Virus record (IMG/VR): IMGVR_UViG_3300023176_002047
Location: 1-21,520 of that record
Source: a virus
DNA: 21,520 nt
Direction: 5' to 3' (one strand)
Part shown: one piece after another, positions 1 to 7,553 of the stretch
How the letters are laid out: the number at the start of each line of letters is the position of its first letter
Position numbering within the stretch: the stretch's first letter is position 1
Program-made: the position numbers and the translations under genes
The notes under the pieces: model-generated
The model's database searches: none
What the model was told of the DNA's origin: nothing
The model's input: only the letters and a program-made list of their open reading frames with translations

Positions 1-2
1 AT

Positions 3-2300
3 GGTTTGAAAGTGGCTAGAGCTATAGAAAATGAATGGTTTAAGAAAGACAGAGGGGTTAATAGATTCTTTGTAAATCAAAACCAATATCATAAATTAAG
101 ATTATATGCAAGGGGAGAACAAAGCATACAAAAATATAAAGATGAATTATCTATCAATGGTGATTTATCATATTTAAATTTAGATTGGAAGCCAGTTCCT
201 ATTATACCTAAATTTGTAGATATAGTTGTAAATGGTATTGCAGAAAGAACATACGATATAAAAGCGTATTCACAAGATCCTAATGGCGTTAATAAAAGAA
301 CACAATATATGGAAAGTATACTTGCTGATATGCGCACTAGAGAGTTTAGTGATTATGTTCAAGAACAATTTGGATTAAATACATACAATAATAATCCACA
401 AACATTACCAGAAAACGAAGAAGAGCTACAATTGCACATGCAGCTTGATTACAAACAAGCTATTGAAATTGCTGAAGAACAAGCAATACAAACTGTATTT
501 AATCAAAATAATTACGAAAATATAAAGAAAAGGTTATTTTATGATTTAACAGTATTAGGTGTTGGATGTGTTAAAAATAATTTTACACAGTCAGAAGGTA
601 TTAAAATTGAATACGTAGATCCTGCAAACATAGTGCATTCGTATTCTGAATCACCATATTATGACGATATATATTATATTGGTGAAATAAAAAATATAAA
701 TGTTAACGATCTTAAAATGCAATTTCCAAATCTTACAGATGAGGATTTAAAAAAGATTACACAACAAGGGAGTCAAGATTACAATACATATAATAAATAC
801 AATACACAAGTAAACAATAAAGATAATAATTCAGTCCAAATTATGTACTTTAATTATAAAACGTACATGAACGAAGTTTATAAAGTAAAACAAACTTCTA
901 CTGGTGCTGAAAAAATTATTAAAAAGTCTGATGCATTTATGGCAACACCTATTGATGGTGAATTAAGATTTGAGCGTATTGCTAAAAACATAGAGGTATT
1001 ATATGAAGGCGTGTTTGTACCGGGGTCAAACATATTATTAGAATGGAAACTTGCTGATAATATGTTAAGAGAAAAAAGCGATGTTAATAAAGTTAAATTA
1101 AATTACTCATTGGTATCACCAAGAGTATATAATGGTAGAATTGAATCATTAGTAAGCAGAGTTACAGGTTTTGCAGATATGATACAATTAACACATTTAA
1201 AAATACAACAAGTACTTTCAAGAATGGTACCGGATGGTGTATATTTAGATGCAGACGGTTTAGCTGAAATTGATTTAGGTAACGGAACAAATTATAATCC
1301 ACAAGAAGCATTGAATATGTTTTTCCAAACAGGTTCTGTTATTGGTAGATCATTTACAGCCGAAGGTGATATGAATCCAGGCAAAGTGCCTATTCAAGAA
1401 ATAAGCAATAATGCAGGAGCAAATAAATTAGCACAATTAATTAGTACATATAACTATTATATGCAAATGATTAGGGATGCTACTGGATTAAATGAAGCAA
1501 GAGACGGAAGCACGCCTGATAAAAATGCATTAGTTGGTGTACAAAAACTTGCGGCAGCAAATAGTAATACAGCAACAAGACATATATTACAAGCTGGATT
1601 ATTTTTAACTGCTGAAACTGCAGAAAAAATATCTTTAAGAATATCTGATGTATTAGAATATTCACCAACAAGAGATGCATTTATTCAAAGTATTGGAGCA
1701 CATAACGTTGCGACATTACAGGAATTAACTGAATTACATCTTTATGATTTTGGTATATTTTTAGAATTAGCGCCAGATGAAGAAGAAAAACAAATGCTTG
1801 AAAATAATATTCAAGTTGCAATTGGTCAGAAAAATATTGATTTAGATGATGCTATTGATATTAGGCAAATTAAAAATATTAAACTTGCAAATCAATTATT
1901 AAAATTAAGAAGAAAGAAAAAGCAAGAAAGAGATCAAAAAATACAACAGCAAAATATTCAAGCACAAGCGCAAGCAAACGCTCAGGCACAACAAGTTGCA
2001 GCGCAGGCAGAAGTACAAAAACAGCAAGCATTAACTCAAAGTAAAATTCAATTAGAATCAGCAAAAAGTCAAATGGAAATGTCTAAACTTCAAGCTGAAA
2101 AAGAAATGAAAAAAGAATTAATGCAATTAGAATTTCAAATAAATATGCAATTACAGGGTATGGCACAACAAGCATCAGCTCAACAATTGCAAATAAAAGA
2201 AGACGCGAAAGCGCAAAAACAAACCGCTAAGCCCTTTGAATCATCGGGTAATGATATATTAAGTGGCGGATTTGGCTTAGGTGCATTTGAACCTAAGTAA
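3..2300 (+). CDS. Portal protein, crAss-like/P22-like (5' end outside window)
   Basis: This is very likely the dodecameric portal at the unique capsid vertex, through which DNA is packaged and ejected. The N-terminal region carries ARGEQSIQKYKDEL and PIIPKFVDIVVNGIAER (roughly residues 35-80), which I recognise from crAss-like portals. A central alpha/beta body follows, then a segment with ARDGSTPDKNALVG near residue 497. From about residue 620 to 740 it is almost pure Gln/Ala/Lys helix, as expected for the long C-terminal barrel of P22-type portals. About 765 residues suits this class (P22 portal is about 725). No ATG lies in this frame near the left edge; the frame is open from base 3 and the first start-like codon is TTG at 6, so the true start is probably just upstream. 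The scaffold-like gene follows after 31 bases. Portal identity is confident; the crAss-like label is less so. Confidence 0.85.
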   Translation, partial: GLKVARAIENEWFKKDRGVNRFFVNQNQYHKLRLYARGEQSIQKYKDELSINGDLSYLNLDWKPVPIIPKFVDIVVNGIAERTYDIKAYSQDPNGVNKRTQYMESILADMRTREFSDYVQEQFGLNTYNNNPQTLPENEEELQLHMQLDYKQAIEIAEEQAIQTVFNQNNYENIKKRLFYDLTVLGVGCVKNNFTQSEGIKIEYVDPANIVHSYSESPYYDDIYYIGEIKNINVNDLKMQFPNLTDEDLKKITQQGSQDYNTYNKYNTQVNNKDNNSVQIMYFNYKTYMNEVYKVKQTSTGAEKIIKKSDAFMATPIDGELRFERIAKNIEVLYEGVFVPGSNILLEWKLADNMLREKSDVNKVKLNYSLVSPRVYNGRIESLVSRVTGFADMIQLTHLKIQQVLSRMVPDGVYLDADGLAEIDLGNGTNYNPQEALNMFFQTGSVIGRSFTAEGDMNPGKVPIQEISNNAGANKLAQLISTYNYYMQMIRDATGLNEARDGSTPDKNALVGVQKLAAANSNTATRHILQAGLFLTAETAEKISLRISDVLEYSPTRDAFIQSIGAHNVATLQELTELHLYDFGIFLELAPDEEEKQMLENNIQVAIGQKNIDLDDAIDIRQIKNIKLANQLLKLRRKKKQERDQKIQQQNIQAQAQANAQAQQVAAQAEVQKQQALTQSKIQLESAKSQMEMSKLQAEKEMKKELMQLEFQINMQLQGMAQQASAQQLQIKEDAKAQKQTAKPFESSGNDILSGGFGLGAFEPK

Positions 2301-2331
2301 TATATAATGTATAATCATATAATATTTTATC
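2301..2331 (+). other. A/T-only leader before the scaffold-like gene
   Basis: The 31 bases between the portal stop and the next ATG are almost entirely A and T (two G or C until the final C). They contain overlapping TATAAT-like strings but no Shine-Dalgarno sequence. The leader could act as an unstructured, A/T-rich translation start of the Bacteroidota type, or hold a promoter; the sequence alone cannot separate these. Confidence 0.3.
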
Positions 2332-3582
2332 ATGTCAGAAAAAGTAGAAGCAAAAGTTATAGATGCTGAAGAGCCATCTATACAAGAAAAAGAAGAAATT
2401 GTACAAAAAAATGCCGGATTTGATGAAGAATCAGGTGTGTACAAGGTGGATCTTTCAAAACCACCAGTAACTGAAGAACAACCTAAAGAAGAAACAGATG
2501 CCGTTCAAGAGCAAAGCACAGATGAGGTTCCTGTACAAAACGAACCCGAAACTAGCGGAGAAGTGGTCGAAGAAATACAAAACGAAGAACCTACCAGAGA
2601 AAGTAATGAAGATGTGCGGGATACACAAGAAGAAGAAGTAATATTAGAAGAAGTAACGGATGAACAAACCAATAATGACGAGGCTGCAGTGGCTGCAGAG
2701 CAAGAAGAAGAGCAAATTGAACAGGTTGAAAAAGCAGAATTTAAAGAAGAAATAGAATATCCTGAAAATATTCAAGACTTAGTTAAGTTTATGAATGAAA
2801 CAGGTGGAACTTTAGAAGATTATGTAGCACTAAATAAAGATTATGACCAATTTGAAGACATGTCTTTATTACACGAATACTACACTAAATCTAAACCTCA
2901 TTTATCAGCAGATGAAATTAACTTTTTAATAGAAGATAAATTTTCATATGACGAAGAAATAGATGAGCCTAAAGATATAAAAAGAAAAAAATTAGCTTTT
3001 AAAGAAGAAGTTGCGCAAGCAAAAAATCATCTTGAATCACAAAAGTCTAATTATTATAAAGAAATTAAAGCTGGGTCAAGGTTAACACCTGAACAGCAAA
3101 AAGCAATGGACTTTTTCAATAGATATAATGAAGAAAGTGCAGAGCAAGAAAAAATAACACGATCTCAAAGAGAAGTGTTCGACAACAAAACTAAATCTTT
3201 TTTCAATAACCAATTCAAAGGTTTTGAATATAATGTTGGAGATAAAAGATATAGATTTAATGTCAAAAATGTGAACGAGGTTAAAAATACTCAAAGCGAC
3301 ATCAATAATTTTGTCAAGAGGTTCTTGAATGAAAAAAATGAAATGGCTGACGCTGCCGGTTATCATAAGTCTTTGTTTACTGCGATGAATGCCGATGCTA
3401 TCGCAAATCACTTTTATGAGCAAGGCAAAGCAGATGCTATTAAAGAATCTGTTAAGTCTGCTAAAAACATCAAAATGGATCCTAGATCCAGTCATCAAGA
3501 AATTGAAGTTGGTGGTATGAAAGCGAGAGTAGTTAGTGGAGATAATTCATCGGGTTTAAAATTAAAACTTAAAAATTATTAA
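2332..3582 (+). CDS. Scaffold-like acidic virion assembly protein
   Basis: This probably encodes the internal scaffold that guides coat assembly, inferred mainly from its position between portal and major capsid protein and from its composition. Residues 1-140 are extremely acidic and low in complexity (Glu-rich with Gln, Val and Thr) and likely disordered. Residues 142-215 form a more ordered block containing DLVKFMNETGGTLEDY and KPHLSADEINFLIEDKF. Next comes a Lys/Glu-rich helical stretch (about 216-275). The C-terminus turns basic (SSGLKLKLKNY), and P22-type scaffolds bind coat through a basic C-terminal element. Start ATG at 2332 has no Shine-Dalgarno sequence. The coat gene follows after 13 A/T-only bases. 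Alternatives are a head-tail or minor capsid protein; there is no catalytic motif that would make it a maturation protease. Confidence 0.55.
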   Translation: MSEKVEAKVIDAEEPSIQEKEEIVQKNAGFDEESGVYKVDLSKPPVTEEQPKEETDAVQEQSTDEVPVQNEPETSGEVVEEIQNEEPTRESNEDVRDTQEEEVILEEVTDEQTNNDEAAVAAEQEEEQIEQVEKAEFKEEIEYPENIQDLVKFMNETGGTLEDYVALNKDYDQFEDMSLLHEYYTKSKPHLSADEINFLIEDKFSYDEEIDEPKDIKRKKLAFKEEVAQAKNHLESQKSNYYKEIKAGSRLTPEQQKAMDFFNRYNEESAEQEKITRSQREVFDNKTKSFFNNQFKGFEYNVGDKRYRFNVKNVNEVKNTQSDINNFVKRFLNEKNEMADAAGYHKSLFTAMNADAIANHFYEQGKADAIKESVKSAKNIKMDPRSSHQEIEVGGMKARVVSGDNSSGLKLKLKNY

Positions 3583-3595
3583 AAATTAATTAAAA

Positions 3596-5047
3596 ATGGC
3601 AACAAACGTTACATTTAGCGGCCCAGCGGCTGCTAGTATAATTAGCCCAAGTGCGGTAAAAGCAACACTTGCGTCTAATTACTTAAACTTCCATGGTGCA
3701 GGTGGTGCTAACTGGTCACAGCAGTATTTACCTGAACTATATGAGCAAGAAGTTGAAAGATACGGAAATAGAACTGTATCTTCATTCTTAAGAATGGTAG
3801 GTGCTGAAATGCCTATGGCTTCTGATCAAGTTATTTGGTCTGAGCAAGGTAGATTACACTTAGCGTATAATGGTGTTGTAGACTGTACAGATGGTTCTGT
3901 AGGTACAATCACTGGTATTGATTCAGGTACTGCTGAGGCACACGCTGTAAGAAAAGGAGCAACTATCGTAGCTTCTGTTACAGGTAACTCAAGTGCAGCA
4001 ACTGAAGTTGTAAAATGTTATGTAACAGCTGGTATTGAAGCTTCTACATCTGCGTTAACTATTAAGCCTTACGGCGGAGCTAACTTAGAGGATATAGGAT
4101 CTTTAACATCTTCTGATACAGCAGCAACAATTAAATTCTTTGTTTATGGTTCTGAATTTAACAAAGGTACAGCTAGTATGACTGATGCTGTAGAGCCAAG
4201 CTTCAAATCTTTCACTAATAAGCCACTTATTATTAAAGATCACTATGAAGTAAATGGTTCTGACACAGCTCAAATCGGTTGGGTAGAAGTATCAGGAGAA
4301 TCTGGACAAAATGGTTACTTATGGTATTTAAAAGCTGAAGGCGACACAAGAGTAAGATACGAAGATTATTTAGAAATGGTAATGATCGAAGCTGAAAAGA
4401 AAAACGGCGGCGATGCAGCTGTTCCTGAAGGATCTGAAGGTTTATTCTCTGCAATTGAGTCAAGAGGGCTTATAGCTACAAATCAATTTGATTCAACAAC
4501 TCCAGCAGTTGATAAATTACCAGAATTTGACTTATTATTAAAAGAATTAGATAAGCAAGGATCTATCGAAGAAAACATGTTATTCTTAGACAGAGATGCT
4601 AATCTATACTTTGATGATATGCTTGCAGGATTAAACCCAAATATTACAGGTGGTTTATCTTTTGGTGTTTTTGAAAACTCACAAGATATGGCGCTTAATT
4701 TAGGTTTTTCTGGATTTAGAAGAGGTTCTTATGACTTCTACAAAACTGACTGGAAATATCTTAACGATAAGTCTACAAGAGGTTTAGTAGGTGGATTAAG
4801 CGGTATCTTAATTCCAGCAGGTACATCTTCAGTGTATGACCAACAATTAGGTAAAAACGTCAGAAGACCTTTCTTACACGTAAGATATAGAGCTTCTGAA
4901 ACTGATGATAGAAGAATGAAATCTTGGATTACTGGTTCAGTAGGTGGAGCATCTACAACTGGAGATGATAAGATGGAAGTACACTATCTATCAGAAAGAT
5001 GTTTAGTAGTACAAGCAGCTAACAACTTTGTATTATTCAACTCTTAA
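3596..5047 (+). CDS. Major capsid protein (HK97-fold, crAss-like)
   Basis: The 483-residue product is the likely coat protein of the icosahedral head. It is about the length seen in crAss-like phages, follows portal and scaffold-like genes, and is followed at once by a strong terminator. Recognisable stretches are FHGAGGANWSQQYLPELYEQ (residues 33-52), GNRTVSSFLRMVGAEMPM, QIGWVEV followed by NGYLWYLKAEGDTRVRYEDY (about 225-263), and a C-terminal half with repeated Gly/aromatic beta elements. Residues about 95-215 are Ser/Thr/Ala/Gly-rich and beta-like, possibly an inserted surface domain. Codon choice differs from the neighbours: AAC and TTC are used more often, as expected for the most abundant virion protein. 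Start ATG at 3596 has only A/T bases in front. HK97-fold is inferred from family, not shown directly. Confidence 0.85.
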   Translation: MATNVTFSGPAAASIISPSAVKATLASNYLNFHGAGGANWSQQYLPELYEQEVERYGNRTVSSFLRMVGAEMPMASDQVIWSEQGRLHLAYNGVVDCTDGSVGTITGIDSGTAEAHAVRKGATIVASVTGNSSAATEVVKCYVTAGIEASTSALTIKPYGGANLEDIGSLTSSDTAATIKFFVYGSEFNKGTASMTDAVEPSFKSFTNKPLIIKDHYEVNGSDTAQIGWVEVSGESGQNGYLWYLKAEGDTRVRYEDYLEMVMIEAEKKNGGDAAVPEGSEGLFSAIESRGLIATNQFDSTTPAVDKLPEFDLLLKELDKQGSIEENMLFLDRDANLYFDDMLAGLNPNITGGLSFGVFENSQDMALNLGFSGFRRGSYDFYKTDWKYLNDKSTRGLVGGLSGILIPAGTSSVYDQQLGKNVRRPFLHVRYRASETDDRRMKSWITGSVGGASTTGDDKMEVHYLSERCLVVQAANNFVLFNS

Positions 5048-5055
5048 TATTTAAC

Positions 5056-5089
5056 ATAGGGAACGGGTGCTTCGGCACCCAAACCCTAT
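5056..5089 (+). terminator. Bipartite C(UUCG)G hairpin terminator after the coat gene
   Basis: Beginning 8 bases past the coat stop codon, ATAGGG (5056-5061) pairs with CCCTAT (5084-5089), and GGGTGC (5065-5070) pairs with GCACCC (5075-5080) around the loop TTCG. The closing base pair makes the very stable C(UUCG)G tetraloop. The two stems are separated by a symmetric 3/3 internal loop (aac/aaa). Downstream sequence (5091-5110) is T-rich with runs of up to five T. This fits intrinsic termination, or an mRNA-stabilising 3' end that would raise coat yield over downstream genes. Confidence 0.85.
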
Positions 5090-5115
5090 ATTATTAATTT
5101 TTATTTTATTATATC

Positions 5116-5916
5116 ATGGCAAAAAAAGAAAAAGCAGCGGTGGCTGTTGAGGAGCCCGTAGTGGTTGCACCACCAAAAAAAGAAGATAAAGCTCCTAAAT
5201 GGGAGATTAAAGATAGGATTTATGAATTAACATTAAATAAAACACCTATAGTATACATATTAAAAAGTAGAGGATTAATGTGGTTTGATGAAGAATTGGG
5301 TTATGAAAGAGAAATCAAATATTGTGAAAATCAAAAAACAGTATTTCAAGATGAAATGAAGGGACCAGAAAGACTGAGTCATATTATTTTTAGAGATGGC
5401 CAGTTATATGTTCCAAAAGAAAAACAAACATTACAAAAATTTCTTTCATTATATCACCCTTGGAATGGTTCTAAATTTATAGAATACAATCCAGTACAAA
5501 TAGCTGAAAACGATATTGATTATCTTGAAGCTGAAATTGAAGCATTAAATGCAGCTCAAAGCATTGAAATTGATCATGCAGAGGCAATAATGAGGACAGA
5601 ATTAGGATCTAAGGTATCTAAGATGACTTCTAAGGAGCTTAAAAGAGATTTATTACTATTTGCTCGAAGTAATCCAAAATTGTTCTTAGAATTAGCAAAT
5701 GACGATAATATTAATATTAGAAATATTGGTATTAAAGCTACTGAAATGAAGATTATTAAATTATCAAATGACCAAAGAACATTTACTTGGGGATCAACTG
5801 GTAGAAAATTAATCACAGTTCCATTTGATGAAAATCCATATTCAGCTTTAGCGGCATACTTTAAAACTGACGAAGGTATTGAAGTATATCAAACTATTGA
5901 AAAGAAATTAAAGTAA
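5116..5916 (+). CDS. Conserved virion-module protein of unknown function
   Basis: I do not know the function of this 266-residue protein; a protein of this kind commonly sits between coat and neck genes in related marine phages, so a head-completion or minor structural role is inferred from position. The first 25 residues are Lys/Glu/Val/Pro-rich and probably disordered. Residues 30-120 form a compact, beta-rich domain with GYEREIKYCENQKTVF and RLSHIIFRDGQLYVP. Residues 125-205 are helical (DIDYLEAEIEALN, SKELKRDLLLFA). The end (about 215-255) has FTWGSTGRKLITVPFDENPY and ALAAYFKTDEG. There is no signal peptide or membrane segment. It lies between two hairpins (5056-5089 and 5924-5959), so its transcript could be separately ended. 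ATG at 5116 follows an A/T-only leader without Shine-Dalgarno. Confidence 0.6.
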   Translation: MAKKEKAAVAVEEPVVVAPPKKEDKAPKWEIKDRIYELTLNKTPIVYILKSRGLMWFDEELGYEREIKYCENQKTVFQDEMKGPERLSHIIFRDGQLYVPKEKQTLQKFLSLYHPWNGSKFIEYNPVQIAENDIDYLEAEIEALNAAQSIEIDHAEAIMRTELGSKVSKMTSKELKRDLLLFARSNPKLFLELANDDNINIRNIGIKATEMKIIKLSNDQRTFTWGSTGRKLITVPFDENPYSALAAYFKTDEGIEVYQTIEKKLK

Positions 5917-5923
5917 GCAATTG

Positions 5924-5959
5924 TAGGTAAGAGGCCTGCGATTGTGGGCCTTTAACCTA
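5924..5959 (+). terminator. Hairpin after the 266-residue virion protein, possible weak terminator
   Basis: TAGGT (5924-5928) pairs with ACCTA (5955-5959); after one A-A mismatch, AGA (5930-5932) pairs with TTT (5951-5953, one G-U), and GGCC (5933-5936) pairs with GGCC (5947-5950) around a 10-base loop. The hairpin fills the 56-base gap between two genes. The only T run lies inside the right arm and no T tract follows, so it may be a weak terminator, an RNA processing site or a stabilising structure. Confidence 0.5.
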
Positions 5960-5972
5960 TAATAAACATATA

Positions 5973-6665
5973 ATGAGCGTAAACGTAAATACAGTATACC
6001 AAAGAGTATTAGCTATAACAAACAAAGAGCAACGAGGTTATATTACGCCTCAGGAATTTAATTATCTTGCAAATCAAGCTCAGATGGACATATTTGAGCA
6101 GTATTTTTATGATATTAATCAGTTTAGTAGAATACCAGGTAACGACACTGAATATTCTGATATGCTTGATATATTAGAAAAAAAATTAAGTTTATTTGAA
6201 AAAACAAATCAAACTGTAACAAACGGAACAACATTGCCTAGCGATTTATATAGATTAGGTAGTGTTATCTTCAATAATGCTGTAGCTGAATTAATTAGCC
6301 AAAAAGATTGGTTATATGTAAAATCTTCACCATTAGCACAGCCAACAAATGATTTCCCTGTGTATATAAAAGACGTAGACGGAATAGAGGTATACGGAAA
6401 AGACAGTAATGGAAACATTGAACAAAAAACATCAAACGTTACTTGTAATTACACAAAGGTACCAAATGAAGTTTCATGGGCTTATAATTCTGTAACAGGT
6501 ACGTATGATGCAAGTAATTCTGTTAATTTTGAATTACATGCTTCTGAAGAAACCGATTTGGTTATAAAAATATTAGCATTGGCTGGTGTAATACTTAAAG
6601 ATAATTCTTTATACGGTATTGCAAGTGGAGAAGATGTTAAAAATATTCAACAAGAAAAATCATAA
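5973..6665 (+). CDS. Neck/ring protein (head-tail connector-like), first
   Basis: This 230-residue protein is probably one of the ring (adaptor) proteins stacked under the portal. The call rests on position, right before a second ring-like gene and the muzzle gene, and on the N-terminus, where VYQRVLAITNKEQRGYITPQEF and ANQAQMDIFEQYFYDINQF (residues 9-50) form a helical bundle I recognise from crAss-like and marine podovirus neck genes. Residues 85-200 are beta-rich (DLYRLGSVIFNNAVAEL, FPVYIKDVDGIEVYG), and the C-terminus is helical. Its stop TAA is followed directly by another TAA and then the ATG of the next gene, a spacing that suits coupled translation. Individual ring assignment (upper or lower ring) cannot be made from sequence by eye. 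Confidence 0.6.
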   Translation: MSVNVNTVYQRVLAITNKEQRGYITPQEFNYLANQAQMDIFEQYFYDINQFSRIPGNDTEYSDMLDILEKKLSLFEKTNQTVTNGTTLPSDLYRLGSVIFNNAVAELISQKDWLYVKSSPLAQPTNDFPVYIKDVDGIEVYGKDSNGNIEQKTSNVTCNYTKVPNEVSWAYNSVTGTYDASNSVNFELHASEETDLVIKILALAGVILKDNSLYGIASGEDVKNIQQEKS

Positions 6666-6668
6666 TAA

Positions 6669-7550
6669 ATGGGGTTAATTAATCAAACACAACAAGCATA
6701 TTACGAAGGCAACGATTTTGGGGGCTATCAGTTTATATCACTAAAAGATATTGTAAATAATTTTATGCTATCTTATGTTGGTGAAGAAAAAATAATCCCT
6801 AAAATTAAAAGAAATAACGTAAGTTTTTATGCTCAAAGAGCATTACAGGAATTAAGTTATGATACTTTTAGGATTGAAAAATCACAAGAAATTGAAATTC
6901 CACCAACACTAGTAATGGCTTTGCCGCAAGATTATGTAAATTATGTTAAAGTAAGCTGGACAGATACAAGCGGCGTTGAACATCCTATATACCCTACAAT
7001 AAACACTAGTAATCCAGAAGCTATATTGCAGGACGATCAGTATAATTATACATTTGATGCAGATGGTAATTTATTAAAAGCTAATGAATCCGAAACGTGG
7101 ACAAAATACAAAGACCAAAATACAGATACAGATGTTGTAAATGACTTTTATTTAGAAGATAATAGAAGTTTTCAAACATTAAATGGCCAAAGATACGGTT
7201 CAGATCCACAACACATGAATTCAAACGGGTCATTTTATATTGACCCTATTAAATCAAGAATACATTTTTCTGGCAATTTAACAGATAAAATTGTAACATT
7301 AAAATATATAAGTGATGGTTTAGGAACAGATGCAGAAATGAAAGTACATAAGTTAGCAGAGGAAGCAATGTATAAATGTATAGCATATTATATATTAGAA
7401 GCAAGATCAAATACTCCTGAGTATTTAGTTATGAGATATAGAAAAGATAAGTTTGCTTCCGTTAGAAAAGCAAAACTTAGATTATCAAATATAAAACTTT
7501 CCGAGCTTACACAAACACTAAGAGGTAAATCAAAACATCTAAAACACTAG
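6669..7550 (+). CDS. Neck/ring protein (P22 gp4/tail tubular A-like), second
   Basis: The 293-residue product probably forms another ring of the neck between portal and muzzle. Residues 20-70 carry FISLKDIVNNFMLSYVGEEK followed by IPKIKRNNVSFYAQRALQELSYDTF, an N-terminal helical pattern typical of head-tail adaptor proteins in podoviruses. Next come IEIPPTLVMALPQDYVNYVKVSW and HPIYP (about 77-112), a beta element seen in the same family. The C-terminal third is helical and basic, ending in repeated Lys/Arg/Leu (VRKAKLRLSNIKLSELTQTL). It is separated by three bases from each neighbour, so the two ring genes and the muzzle gene form one translational cluster. Which P22 neck protein it matches structurally is inference. 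Confidence 0.6.
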   Translation: MGLINQTQQAYYEGNDFGGYQFISLKDIVNNFMLSYVGEEKIIPKIKRNNVSFYAQRALQELSYDTFRIEKSQEIEIPPTLVMALPQDYVNYVKVSWTDTSGVEHPIYPTINTSNPEAILQDDQYNYTFDADGNLLKANESETWTKYKDQNTDTDVVNDFYLEDNRSFQTLNGQRYGSDPQHMNSNGSFYIDPIKSRIHFSGNLTDKIVTLKYISDGLGTDAEMKVHKLAEEAMYKCIAYYILEARSNTPEYLVMRYRKDKFASVRKAKLRLSNIKLSELTQTLRGKSKHLKH

Positions 7551-7553
7551 AAT

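Noticed and set aside
1-9. ATG GTT TGA at the left edge as a gene start
   Set aside because: It closes after two codons; it may be the end of an upstream gene such as the terminase, but nothing in the window can show that.
3082-3498. A 138-codon open frame on the minus strand inside the scaffold-like gene
   Set aside because: Antisense shadow of a well-supported gene, with no start context or domain of its own.
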